A stretch of 64,000 bases of DNA from Anastrepha obliqua (lineage: Eukaryota > Arthropoda > Insecta > Diptera > Tephritidae), in the NCBI RefSeq assembly GCF_027943255.1, contig NC_072893.1, positions 58,126,001 to 58,190,000 on the forward strand. The letters run 5' to 3'. Positions 45,799-57,252 of this stretch are shown here, piece by piece. The stretch's first letter is position 1, and every line of letters starts with the position of its first letter. The translations under genes and the position numbers were made by a program. The notes beneath the pieces are model-generated. The model made no database searches, had not been told where the DNA came from, and saw only the letters and a program-made list of their open reading frames with translations.

Positions 45799-46076
45799 TT
45801 GAGATGCCGCTTGGTGAGTCTCTCCAAATTCCAGTGTGTGCTATTCAAAAATTTTAGAATATCCTTGATTTCTGCAGAACTGAGATCTTCCAATTAATTA
45901 AAAAATTGTCTACCTTGAATAGTAAACCTATGTCTGCATAGAGCAGGACCATGGCACAGAAGGTGCGAGATTGTCTCTTCCTCCTCCTCATCTAGGCAAC
46001 TTCTACAGAAGTCATGTGGTTGCTTAGAGGCTAGGAGTTTTTTCTCTGAGAGTGTTACGTTTTTTCTCCTTGGCAC
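45799..46076 (-). pseudogene. Non-LTR retrotransposon C-terminal tail
   Basis: Minus frame MPRRKNVTLSEKKLLASKQP, HDFCRSCLDEEEEETISHLL and CHGPALCRHRF is the Cys-rich tail of jockey/R1-like ORF2. After one frame break, LEDLSSAEIKDILKFLNSTH and WNLERLTKRHLNV complete the usual C-terminus with a stop near 45799. Only the 3' end is present. Confidence 0.78.
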
Positions 46077-46121
46077 ACTTGCATATAATTTTAGTTTCTA
46101 AGCTACAAATAGAAGAAAATC

Positions 46122-46215
46122 CAACTTGCTCCATATTATAATAAAATTCAAAGGACTACAAAACTGCATACCTGAAATATTTTAAAAACTTAAATTAAAA
46201 TTTTTGAAATCTTGA
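46122..46215 (+). repeat. Dispersed AT-rich repeat family, copy 9
   Basis: Reads AACTTGCTCCATATTATAAT, AAAATTCAAAGGACTACAAA and ACTGCATACCTGAAATATTT. This is the clearest copy of the core. Confidence 0.55.
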
Positions 46216-46299
46216 TAATTTTTTATGTTTTTTTTTTGAGTTTTTTGTTTTTGTATCACAGCTTTGCACTTTTTGTTTCTGTTGTTGTTTTGTTGTATA

Positions 46300-46560
46300 T
46301 ATATATATACATATATAATTAGCGCGTACACCCTTTTTGGGTGTTTGGCCAAGCTCCTCCTCCTATTTGTGATGTGCGTCTTGAGTTTGCTTTTTCATGA
46401 CAGAAATACACTCGGAGGTTTGCCATTGCCTGCCGAGAGGCGACCGCTATTAGAAAAATGATTTTCTTTATTTCGGTGTTTCAGCGAGACTCGACCCTGC
46501 ATTTTCTCTGTGAATTCCGAATGGTAGTCACGCGCCAACCCATTCGGCTACGGCGGCCGC
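46300..46560 (-). repeat. tRNA-derived SINE family, copy D, with tRNA-like head
   Basis: Element sense is minus. The head at 46560 contains a perfect A-box TAGCCGAATGGG (46550-46539), and 42 bases on a near B-box GGTCGAGTC (46496-46488). The body includes TAGCGGTCGCCTCTCGGCAG and GGCAAACCTCCGAGTGTATT, and the 3' end GCTTGGCCAAACACCCAAAA runs into (TA)n. There is no acceptor-stem pairing, so it is not a tRNA gene. It is the only copy here that keeps the pol III promoter. Confidence 0.8.
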
Positions 46561-46875
46561 ATAACATAACTTAAATTTTAATAAGAAACTATTAAAAAAT
46601 TTAAAAATTCTATTAAAATTTTTGAAATCTCGATAAACACAAATAACATAAGAAATTCGAAAAAAATGTGAAATCTTGAAAATTTTTATAATTGTTTTGT
46701 TAGTTTTGAGATTTTGTTCTGTTGTTGTTTTGTTGTAACACAACTTAAATTTTAATAAGAAACTTATTAAAAATTCTAAAATTTTATTTAAATGAAAAAT
46801 TTTATACGTTTTTTGTAAGTTTTTTTATATTACAGCTTTAACATTTTTTGTTTCTGTTGTTGCGTTGTTGTAATA

Positions 46876-47405
46876 AAGGGTTTTCCAATCAGAGATGTCA
46901 TTTTGATATTCAAAGAAAAAATGCTATTTTTTAATATAAATGATCGGACGTTTATTTCATTATAAAGAGGAAGGGATGCCGTTAAAAATGGGAAATAACA
47001 TCAGGCAAATGACCACCACGACAACGCTTATAGGACAATATTCTTTTCATAGGCTGCCCTATTTCCTCGATAGCCTCACGAATTCCATCTTTGAGGTCTT
47101 GAATCGACCCTGGGCTGTTGGCGTAGACCTCCTCTTTCACGTGGCCCCAAAGAAAAAAGGCACACGGTTTTAAATCACAAGATCTCGGTGGCCAATTGTG
47201 ATCACCTCTTCGAGAGATAACACGGTCCGGAAACTGTTCCCGTAAAAGTTCAATGGTTTCGTTGCTTGTGTGGCACGTAGCGCCGTCTTGTTGAGAATAA
47301 ACGTTGTCCAGATTAATACCATAGAATTCTGGGCATAAAAAATCATTAATCATCTCTCGATAGCCTTTTATATATTTAAATAACAACTGTTATTGGAAAA
47401 CCCTT
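46876..47405 (-). mobile_element. Deletion-derivative mariner-like element
   Basis: Ends AAGGGTTTTCCAAT (46876) and its inverted copy at 47405, flanked by TA. 530 bp. The minus strand keeps the C-terminal transposase half (47386-46982): SQQDGATCHTSNETIELLRE, RRGDHNWPPRSCDLKPCAFF and LWGHVKEEVYA. At the expected third catalytic position, 41 residues after the second Asp, there is Ala (CAFFLWG) instead of Asp. Confidence 0.85.
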
Positions 47406-48209
47406 TATGACTTAATAAGAAACTTTTAAAATATTTCAATCCTTCAAATATACAAATTCATCAAAACTTTATTAAAACTTTTGAAACCTTGAAAAATTTT
47501 ATAATTTTTTGCAATTTTGTTTTTATCAGAGCTTTGCAATTTTATTTCTGCTGTTTTGTTGGAATATAAATAAGATTTTGATAAGAAATTTTTAAGATAT
47601 ATTATTTTTGTTTTCTTTTTTGTAATTTTTTCAAAAGTATAAATTATATTTTTATAAAAAATAAAAAATTGTTTGGTCTGATTTTCTGTGGCAACCACTG
47701 TTTATGCACGTACAATTTTATATTTTATTTTTGTTTTGTGCGAAATTTCATAACCTCAGCCTGGGTTCGTAAGCTGAAGCTGAAGCTCTTTACGTGCACT
47801 GTCTGCCACTCTAAGCTAAAAGCGTGTGAGTACCATTTCAAGTACCGGAAAATTGCAAGCAAATTTGCGCATCTCACCAGAGTAGCATCAAATGCAAATA
47901 ACAACAATATCATCTCTCCCTTACGACTACTAACAACGTCGCTTTTAATAAAAGCGGTGAACTTTTTTTAAGGAGCTGCTGCTGTTGCATCTTCACTAAT
48001 ACGCTGACATCAAAAGCTGTCGATGGAAAAGCAGCAGCGCGAATTCACGCTTGCCAACTAACTAATCGACTTTTTTCCACTTTCTCATAAAACACTTTCC
48101 CTCATGCACAGTGCGAATTTATATAATCTGGCAAATTAGAGTTGAGCTGCACAGTGAGTAAAGTGATTCCAATGGCGCATTTTCTCGCTCACACGCAGAT
48201 TATCGGCAT

Positions 48210-48232
48210 ATGTGTGTGTGTGTGTGTGTGTA
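48210..48232. repeat. (GT)n microsatellite
   Basis: About eleven uninterrupted TG dinucleotides. Confidence 0.9.
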
Positions 48233-50280
48233 TTTACGCCATGGGGAAAAAATGGTATAACAAAAAATCGTTTTGGCGCCATGCCAACCTCTCGTCGAAG
48301 TTCACTAATAAACGGAACAGCTGCAGTGGCAATGACAGCGGCGGAGGACAGTGGTGGCTGTGTCAGGAAATAGCAAAAGTAGGTCTCAAGTTGCAAAGGA
48401 AGACATTGAGTGGCATAGACAGTAGAAAATCTAAATGGTTTTACAAAGATATGTTCATGTGTACATACATACATAAGCCACATGCACAGATAAGCATATA
48501 TTTTCATGAAATTAAAATACTCTAGAAGCTTTTGCCGTTATTTATGATAGTGCTTCGATTTTATTTTTACAGAAGGTTGAAACGAAGTGTCAGATGGAAA
48601 GATACGCGCAATTAAATTGCTTCAATGTGAACCTCAAAAATCCCTTCAGATGGGAAGAGGTGACTTTTTTCAGAATTTTATTTCCTTTACTTTACCAAAA
48701 AAATCGTTTATTCAACAAATAAGAACAATTTTATAATAAAATTTTTGGTTTGTGAAATGCAAAAAGCGAACTAAAGTAAAGATTGTGGAAGATGAAAAGA
48801 GTTCTGGTGGCCTTTAAAAGATGGTATAAATACAGATTATAAAGTGGATGCCTGCAATTGGTTAGAAGTCTAAAGAACCAAAATTTGTAGCTTGGAGGTT
48901 GGAAATTAAGATCACCCAGATGGATGAAAATAAGATTAGCCCCATTCAAAAATAGAATGAGAAGACCTTCGCTGAAAATGTATCGGCGTGCGTATTATTA
49001 ATGGCGAATATAATGGAAATGGAACGATGAGCAGTTCTGAAAGTATGTAGCGCGGTACCCGCTGGAGGTGGTATAAGAAATGGAAAGGAATTTAGCCGAT
49101 AATGAAAAAGCGATTGGAGCGCATTTTTGAAGTCAACCAAATGGCAAAAGACAAAAAACCAAAATAAAAATTTTTGCATTTGAGTAAATACCAATTCTTC
49201 AATCAGTTGGAAATGAATACAGTCAATAAGTCATTCGTCGGTGTGACTTTTTGCTTAGTGGGTGCTTGGCGCGTTTCTGCATCCAAAATAAAGTTTGATG
49301 TTTTCAATTTCCTTGCCAATAAATTTATTTCGATAATTCTTCTAGTTCATTTTTGAAGAAGAAGAGTTCAAAACTCTGTGTGAGCGCTTTAATCGGCAAG
49401 AAAATTCGAGGTAAATACATGGGCTGTTGCCTGCAGCTACCGCGGCAAGTAGAAATCGAAAATATATCTTAGCAAAGGTAAAGGCGGCAGCATCATTGTC
49501 TTCCTGCAACAGCACATGGGAAAGACACATTTATTTACTTTGGTGTCATTTGGCATTGCATTACAACATAAATTTGTTTATTTACACAAAATATAGATAA
49601 AATTGAGAGAAGAAGGTAGAGCACTCGATGCAGTAGCAGATACTATATCATGAGAAACCGTCAAGGACATAGAAGGCAAATACTTGTATAATAATAGAAA
49701 AGTGTCTTGTGAATAAACTTGCAAACTCTTGTATGTATATATAAATACAGGGTGTGTCAAATATGCATAGCCAATGTTAAACACGTATAATTTTTTCGTT
49801 TTCTAATATAATTGTTTTTGCTTCCACAGCCTTTTTGATTGGTAGTTTGGTGGGCCGTTTTGAGGCACTGGGTTCAGTGGACGGCAGTAATGGATGAAGC
49901 GCTCATCGAAATATTTGCTTTGAAAATTACGTGGAAACCGTAGAGCGGAGTGTTGAAAATGATTGATTTGTCTCAACTAGGGGTTCGGTTGTATTAGTAC
50001 CGGGATCCCGAAAAATTTAAATATGAAATTGAAAGAAGTAAAAACTTGTTAACTACAAAATTTGTTTACAATAAAACCTTTGTACTTTTCAGGAAATTTG
50101 TCTCAATTTACTTACACGATATAGTTTGAATTGATATGAATTGCAAACTATATCATTAACTACAGGATTTTCTTTGGTAGGATTAATTAAAAGCTAAATT
50201 AAAAAAATTTTTACTAATGATAAAATTTCAATAAACATTACAAAGACGACAAGTGCGAATTTTTTTTTTATTATTTCCTC
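48233..50280. other. No gene seen; possible transposon end at 49747
   Basis: A mariner-like terminus, ACAGGGTGTGTCAAATATGC, lies near 49747 but no partner end or transposase was found. The rest is AT-rich without recognisable content. Confidence 0.4.
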
Positions 50281-50560
50281 GAAATCTTTGAATCTGGCCA
50301 CTCTGCTTCATACCATTCGCTGGAGAAGTGATGTCGGGATGCCATTAACCTCGCGAACGATATTTTCTTTTAGTGCTGAGCTGGTCGCTGGATTTATTTC
50401 AAAACCTTTACTTTTGAGGTAAAGCCCATACGGGACAGATCGAGCGCCTGGGATGCCTAAGATATGTTACCGCAACGCTTATCAGTTTGTTAGGGAAGAA
50501 ATCACTCAGCATCGCCATGGTAGCTCTGGCCGTATGCAGCTTGGCGCCGTTCTGCTGAAT
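50281..50560 (-). pseudogene. Mariner-like transposase C-terminal fragment
   Basis: Minus frame QQNGAKLHTARATMAMLSDF then FPNKLIS resembles the FQQDGATAHTA region of DD41D-type transposases, with the catalytic Asp replaced by Asn. Later stops interrupt it. No terminal repeats located. Confidence 0.55.
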
Positions 50561-50620
50561 TATATATATATATATAATTCTCACGTACACCCTTTTTTTG
50601 TGTGTTTGGCCGAGCTCCTA
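50561..50620 (-). repeat. tRNA-derived SINE family, copy E (3' end only)
   Basis: Plus strand TATATATATATATATA followed by CTCACGTACACCC and TGTTTGGCCGAGCTCCT matches the 3' tail of the family; the rest is missing. Confidence 0.65.
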
Positions 50621-50639
50621 ATACTAACTAAACTAATTT

Positions 50640-51090
50640 TTTTTTATTATCGAGTTTGAACATATACATTTAAGTATGAAATTCGATTTCTTTTGCATGA
50701 CCACCGCGTGCACGTTTTACGAAGTCCAATCGTTGAACCCAATTTTCGACCACTAGGCCGAAATTCCAGCAATTTCGCGTTCAATATTGGCTCTGAGCTC
50801 ACAAATCGTCGCCGGCTTGTTACTGTAGACCAATGACTTCACATAACTCCAAAACGGGACGGCTTGTTAAATCGATCGTAAAATGGCCGTAATGCTCTTA
50901 AAGTAGCAGCAACAGAACGATTATTTTCATAAAAAATTTGCACGACTTGCAATCGTTGCTCAAGTGTGTAGCGTTCCATGATGAAATGTATACTAATGAA
51001 GTTTACAAATGACAAGCGAAAAATAAAAAATATTGCGTCGTTCGCCCTCCCTGTCGGAAAAAAGTTGAAGCGCACCTATTGAAAAACCCT
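50640..51090 (-). mobile_element. Deletion-derivative mariner-like element, one end
   Basis: The minus strand starts at 51090 with AGGGTTTTTCAATAGGTGCG, a terminal repeat. ATG at about 50980 opens MERYTLEQRLQVVQIFYENN and RSVAATLRALRPFY, the transposase N-terminus. It is then joined, out of frame, to the C-terminal block SLVYSNKPATICELRANIER and ENWV-like sequence. The catalytic core is deleted. The other end was not found; a SINE tail lies next to it. Confidence 0.7.
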
Positions 51091-51600
51091 ATGTATATGT
51101 GTCTGTGTAGTAAAGTAAAGTTGTTCACTCCACCGTCCACAGAAATTGCGATTTTTTTTGATGGTTTTCAAAAAAATTTGGTACAATTCTTCACTGCTTG
51201 ACAACGCACACCAAATCGTCACTTTCAGACCGTGAAATAGCGTGTTTTGTCCTGTAGGTGACAAATAACGGCAATTCTGCATATTTATACTTCTTTTTAA
51301 ATGAAATAGGGCTCAACACTCCGAAAGATAGCATTTGCCGTACGAAATCTTTTCAATATTTTCTCGCAGAAATTTGTAAGAAAATTGTAATCGTTAGGTT
51401 TAAGCGCGTACACGATTTGAAGTTCGAAGGGGTGTAGTCTAAGATCATCCTTCAATATTTCATGTACAATAGTTTTGGAAGTCCCAGGTGTTCGCTCTCT
51501 TGCGCAAGGACTGACGCGGATTATCGTGTAATTTTGCAGCGACGAGTTCAATATTTTCATTTGTTCTCGATGTCCGGTCTAGCTCTAGCAGTAGCGCACG
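51091..51600 (-). pseudogene. Older mariner-like transposase relic
   Basis: Minus frames give SPCARERTPGTSKTIVHEIL, KDDLRLHPFELQIVYALKPN and NAIFRSVEPYFI, then, with stops, GLKVTIWCALSSS. It resembles the DD41D group. It ends exactly where the terminal repeat of the neighbouring element begins, so the neighbour probably inserted into it. Confidence 0.65.
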
Positions 51601-51935
51601 AATAACGAAGTTAATGCAGCCCCCTCTTCGCTCATTCGCTCAGCGTTTATGGAGAAAATTTATATTTAAAACCTAATTCTGCCACCGGGCATCGTATTCA
51701 TATATTTTTACAAATAGCTCAAAAGCGTCGATGTGTGGAAGTCTCGTTTTTATATAGTTTTGTTAATTTTTGTTTAAACTATTATTTTTATATTAATTTC
51801 AATTAAATTTTAAATTTATTTCATTTTATTTTATTTCCGCTAATATGGTCTCAACTCGCCGTCGTCGTTTCGGCAAATTTGGAGTTTCTAGAACAACAAT
51901 GCGGAGAATTTTATATTCGATCTTAAGCTATTAGA

Positions 51936-52075
51936 TCATTCATGACAAAAATACACTTGGCTATCGAGGGAGGCGCTATTAGAAAATACTTTTTCTATCA
52001 TTTGTTTCGTACCTATAGGGGATTACAAATCCGAGCCCCACCGCATAGGACACGCCTTTGGCTGCCATGGCCAAA
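51936..52075 (-). repeat. tRNA-derived SINE family, copy F (partial)
   Basis: Plus strand CATGACAAAAATACACTTGG, GGAGGCGCTATTAGAAAATA and TACAAATCCGAGCCCCACCG follow the order of the family but are diverged. Confidence 0.5.
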
Positions 52076-52199
52076 CCATGTTACAACAATACCACCAACA
52101 GGGTCTTATTTGGCTCACCCTATATGTGTACATTGGGCATGCCTTCAAGTAGGTAATGAAATTAAAATTTCTTGAAGTTCTGCTTTTCCTTCGTTTCTC

Positions 52200-53284
52200 T
52201 TGCTTTGCTGTGCTTCTTTTTCATTACAAATATTTACGAGACAACTTGACATGACAGCCTATAAATTAGTTTGGGTTGTATGCATGTAGGATTTGTTTTT
52301 TTATATTATTGCTCTTGAGTAAATTTATTTTGAATTTTCTTGTGCGAAATAAATTTTACAGAAGAAAAGACAAATTTTAGAAATAGATAACAAAAGACAA
52401 CACCCAAAGAAATAAAAATAATAACAATTTTATTCAAAATTAGGATGGAGGTAAGAACTTAGCAATATCGCCAAAATGGCTATGTCCCTACCCAGCACTA
52501 CCTGTAATTGTACTCGCACGCTTACTCCCACTTAATTATTCGCTATCACGCATATGGTATGCTGTTGTAATTAAATTGAAAGCTGACATTTAAACTTCGC
52601 GTGTGTATCTATTTGGAATTTTTTTGTTTAGATTGGCAATACTGACATTGACGTCTATCTGAAATTTTATTGCCATTATATTCATTGGTTTTACAGTTGG
52701 GCTTGTATTTCTGAACAATTAAAATTGTATTTGGTCTGATTGAAATTAGGAAAAAAAATATATAAAATTTGGTTTTGTGGAATCTCGTTTCTAGTATAAA
52801 AATATTTATCAAAAGTGTTACAGAAGGCTTTTTTGAGCCCATTTTGAGAAAATTGAGTTGTCGATTAGCCTTTACAAATATCGTTAATATGTTTGGCACA
52901 AGGCGCATTCAATAAAGATGATGGCACTAGGCCAACAACAATATTTTATACGTTTAATTGTCAACGAATAGTGTTGGCAAAATAGAAAACAAGGAATGAA
53001 TTCGCCTAATTTCATTTGGGGCTGACAGCAACATGGACTCGGCGAAAAAAAAACCAACTAACTTACCTATACCACCTTTAAAAGACTCGCCATAGTTTGG
53101 CATATTAAATGGATAAATTTAAACGCTGTTGCACGGCTATTTTGGCCTGAGACGTGTCTCTCTTCTCATTTGGTTTCAAAAACTCGAAATTTATGTTTAA
53201 CATTTTATTTACATGTTGTTCACATTTATTTTATGTTGCTTTATCAGCTATAGAGAAGTCATTTAGTATTTAGAAGCAGTAATA
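52200..53284. other. No gene seen
   Basis: AT-rich; short frames only. Confidence 0.45.
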
Positions 53285-53294
53285 AAACATACAA

Positions 53295-53475
53295 AACTGT
53301 AGATCAAACCTGGATTTATGCAAACATACCCAACCAATCGAGCAAATATCGTTTCAAATCCTAGCAAACACCACAAAATCAAAGGTATATTAATTGTTTT
53401 CTTCGATTATCATGGAGTTTGGCACTATGTATTTCTTCTATCTTCCCAAACTATTAAAAAGGAATAACATATTAT
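53295..53475 (+). pseudogene. DD34D mariner fragment
   Basis: The plus strand encodes DQTWIYA, then PSKHHKIKGILIVFFDYHGV and WHYVFLLSSQTIKKE, matching the block after the first Asp of the mariner at 32733. The first catalytic Asp region is degraded and nothing follows. Confidence 0.6.
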
Positions 53476-53954
53476 ATAATTAAAAGTATTATGCCGCCTC
53501 TTTTGCCTCATGTGAATCTACTCGCAAAAAAGCGCCATATTCGTAGCTAGGCAAATATTGATTTTTGAACTACAATGCACGGCCACTCTGTTGACCGCAT
53601 TTAGCCTCGTGTGATTCTGGTTTTTCAATAAAATTAAATATGCATTTGATTTAACGCCAACCACTAAACTGGAGTCGGTTTCATAAACAGAATTTAATAA
53701 CCATTTCGTTGACAATAGTGTATTTTATCCTAGGATGTCAAAGGAGACGAAATATTTTATATTTGGGAGAATAAACTAAAGTAGCTAAAGTTTGGAACAA
53801 AAACGCTTTCTATTGGCCGCACCAGAAGTCTTCAAACTTTATATTCGTAATAGAGCAATGTTCCCTACCGATCACAAGGAAGTTGTAAAATGGATTACGG
53901 AAGATGGTTGAACTGCTGATGATCAACATATTTCTCTTAAACTCTTGCTGCCCA

Positions 53955-54690
53955 TACAGAAAATGTTACGTGAACAGCGATTGCCGTATTAAAAATGTAA
54001 GTAATTGTGAGACTTTCAGGCGCAAGTGAGCGATATGTCTAACAGAAAATGTTATTCTAATATGTAGAGATTGCAGAGAAATGATGGATGTACTGGTCTG
54101 ACAGAAAATGTTATAGTAAAACTTGTATTAACTATGTACAAAGTTTTTACAAGACACTGTCAAGCGTAACCAGAGCTTTAACTATGAAAACATATCGCAC
54201 CCTAAATACAAAAGGGGCACAACTCAAAATTTTCCACACTCGAGCTTGACTTGTTTACAGTAGCACAGAAAACAAACTATGTGACATATCACGCTGAAAT
54301 TTGCCATGTAAGCTTATAACAGTCCTACCAAAAAACAAAAAAATTTATTTTTGCCATATGTCATCCGCGGACCGTTTTATTGATAACGTCTCGTTCATAT
54401 TTGAGCAGAAGTACATTTTGAGTTGTGACCCTTTTGTATTTAGGGTGCGATATGATGGATATACAGAGAATGTTATACTAACAGGGATTGCGGTATTAAG
54501 AATGTAAACTGTTGTTACAAGAGGCTTCCAGGGCCAGTCAGAGCCTTAACTTTACAAACGAAAGAAAGCTTACATGTTGGACTAATGGAAAGTGTTAAGC
54601 TAAGATTTCTTCGCGTATTAAAAATATAAACAATTGTTACAAGAGACAGACATAACTTGAGCCTTAACGAGTATGTAAACGAAAAAGTGA
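53955..54690 (+). repeat. Irregular divergent repeats
   Basis: A motif of about 90 bases recurs at about 53957, 54044, 54101, 54463 and 54583: CAGAAAATGTTA, ATTGCGGTATTAA, AATGTAA, TTGTTACAAGA, CAGAGCCTTAAC. Copies are diverged and partly truncated. Confidence 0.55.
54191..54454. repeat. Short inverted-repeat element
   Basis: 40-base arms (54191-54230 and 54415-54454) are reverse complements with a single mismatch: CATATCGCACCCTAAATACA continuing AAAGGGGCACAACTCAAAAT. The 184-base interior has no coding content. It is embedded in the repeats at 53955-54690. Confidence 0.75.
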
Positions 54691-54699
54691 AACTAGAAA

Positions 54700-57250
54700 A
54701 ATTATTTGTTCCTTAATTTTTAGCATAAGCATATATTTTCGTCAATAAACGAAGTAATTATCCCATTAACTCGGATGACAAGTGATAAAAAGCAAACTAA
54801 AAACATCAAATTTGCAGATGACTCCGTTTTTATAAAAATACCGAAAATAGTCGAAACTATCTGCTGTCATTAAAATTCAAATGTAAACAAAAATCAGCCA
54901 CTTGAGTTAACTTCTCTGCGGTGGAAGCATTTGATATTTGTGAAGTTTTAGAGAGAAGAACTTTAACAGTATTTAAGTTCATGAAAATATACTTTTAGTC
55001 TGCCTTTTGTTCCAATCTAGATTGAAAGGGAACGAACTATTTTTTTACTTTTAATTTAACTACTTTAATTACTTTTAAATTCATTTCTGCGGACTTTTGC
55101 TTTTAGGGCAACAAGCCCTGATCTCTCGTAGACAAATTTAAAATTTAAACTTTTCTTGATTGGCCAATAGTTACACTAAGCAACTGAGTGCAAAAGAGAA
55201 TTGTTTGAGTTGTTTTGGCTAAAGTCCACAAACACGGAAACTGAGGCAAATAAATTTCGAAATCAGATAGCCTTCAAATATGTATATTAAATTGTCTTAA
55301 ATTAAAAATACACTCTTATTCTCTATGCCGAATTTTCAGCCTTTTTCATGTGATGCTAAAAGCTACTATCTATCGCTTAATTGGCTTCACCAAAAGTGGC
55401 TGGCCAGCAAAGTAAATACATAAAGTGAAATATTGGTAATAAAATTAAGATTCATGCCTCGTGTCTCGTCGTCAACAGTCTGATAAATTTCGATTCAAAA
55501 AATATTATCAACGTAAAACTGTCAATGGTGCTGCAGGTTTTTAGACTGCTCGGCTGCTGCCGATACCCAATGGCGACTTGATGTGAAGGCCAAACCAGCA
55601 AGTAGCTGCAAATGAAATATAGTGGGGTCAACCCACCGCACACTACGCCTACTTGTGTGAGATTTTAGGTATGATTTTTGTGGGTGTATGTGTGGGGTGT
55701 AAGGCAAATAGATATTTCGCTTGAAAGGACACACATATGGGCGCCGGATGCTAATGCATGTAGAGACCGTGAAGTGTTTGCTAACTTTCATACCCACAGC
55801 CATACACAAGTTATATATCCATGTAAAGAAATATATAAATACACAAGTAATAAATGTAAGACACACACAAGTACAGCAGCTTACCCAAGCACAAACACTT
55901 TTAATTTATATATCAACGCCCAGGTAAAATGTCCCTGTACATGGGTATGAATGTGTGTTTTTGGATATGAGTTTATGTATGTGTTCGCTATTACTATGTA
56001 GCTACTGGCAGCATAGATGCTATTTTATGCATGAGTGTCACTGTTGCCTCTTCGTCAAGCTTTTAAACCATTCCAAGTAGGCATTTTTCACATTGTTCTT
56101 CTCTACCTCTACAGATTTGTGTGTAAATATATATGTGCAAGTGTATTTTGCTACCCTACAAGGCATATGTGCAAAATATTTGCTCGCTATTTTACGATGC
56201 CGCCTATTATATTTATTATTTTGCCTTTGCTTTTAAAGCAGTTTCGCTCGCTAGTGGCATCTTGTTGAGATTTGTAACACTTTTTCGTCAGCACTGTCGC
56301 TTGCCCACTCTACGTTTTATCTCAACAGTTTGCTTCGCGAAGTGTACTTGAACTTATTATTATTTTTACTTTACAAGCATTACTTTTGCTTAGAGAGGTG
56401 ATGTTGGCTGTAGATTGCCAGGTGGTGGTGACCATGTGCCGGTGCAATTTTAGTGGGTCGTTGAAGGTCACAACCACTGAAAATAATTACACTGGTAATT
56501 TTTGGAATTTTACCACATTTCTTGCTTTATTGTGCGCTTGTTTTATTGCTATTTTTCGTTATTGTTGTTGTTACTGCTAATTTTAAATAAAAGGTTGCAT
56601 TATCGGAAAGGCCACTTGTTCAACGAATTGAAGTGCAATAATGTTTAGTTTTATTGTTGTTGTTTTTGTTTTTGTTTTTCAATAGATGTGAGGGGGCCGA
56701 GAGATTAATCTACTTGAACTGCTTACGATTTTGTTAAGCACTTAAGTGGGTGGTTGATATTTTGCGATGGGTTTCTTTTTCAATGGTATTTGATGCTAAG
56801 AGGCTATTTATTAGAGAATTTAAGTAGAGACAGTATGCGGATACATAAATAAATTTTGTTGAAAGCTGTGCTACTAAAACTGAGGGCCGTAAAAGCATGA
56901 AATGTAAAAAAAAAATTATATTTTTCCTTAGTTCTTTTTCTGCGTGGACTTCGCGTCAAGGGTCTGCCTTGATTTGTCTAATCAATCTCCATTTTTTTTG
57001 TGATTTGTTCTTTATATTAGTAATTTATCAGCTCGATATTTTTTGATTTTATGAAAAATTTCACTCCTCTAAGCTTTGCTTTGTTCATTTACTACTCAAG
57101 ACATGATCTGCATAGCTTTTTTATAAACTTTCAATTGGCGTAGGTTATTTTGAACACTTTTTTTCTGCAAAATGAAAAATATATTTCAACGCTTTCCACC
57201 TTTGGCCACGTTTTTTATAATTTGTTTTTTGTTTTGGTATTTTGTATCAT
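54700..57250. other. No gene seen
   Basis: AT-rich; frames at 55452-55950 and 56035-56580 overlap on both strands and lack conserved motifs. The bases near 56650-56680 are a TTG/TTTTTG-type microsatellite. Confidence 0.45.
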
Positions 57251-57252
57251 TA

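Noticed and set aside
46488..46550. tRNA gene
   Set aside because: A-box and near B-box are present but there is no acceptor stem or anticodon arm, and the sequence runs into a dispersed repeat body; it is a SINE head.
48136..48525. Opposed frames of 123 and 127 residues over a (GT)n run
   Set aside because: They are complements of each other around a microsatellite and carry no conserved feature.
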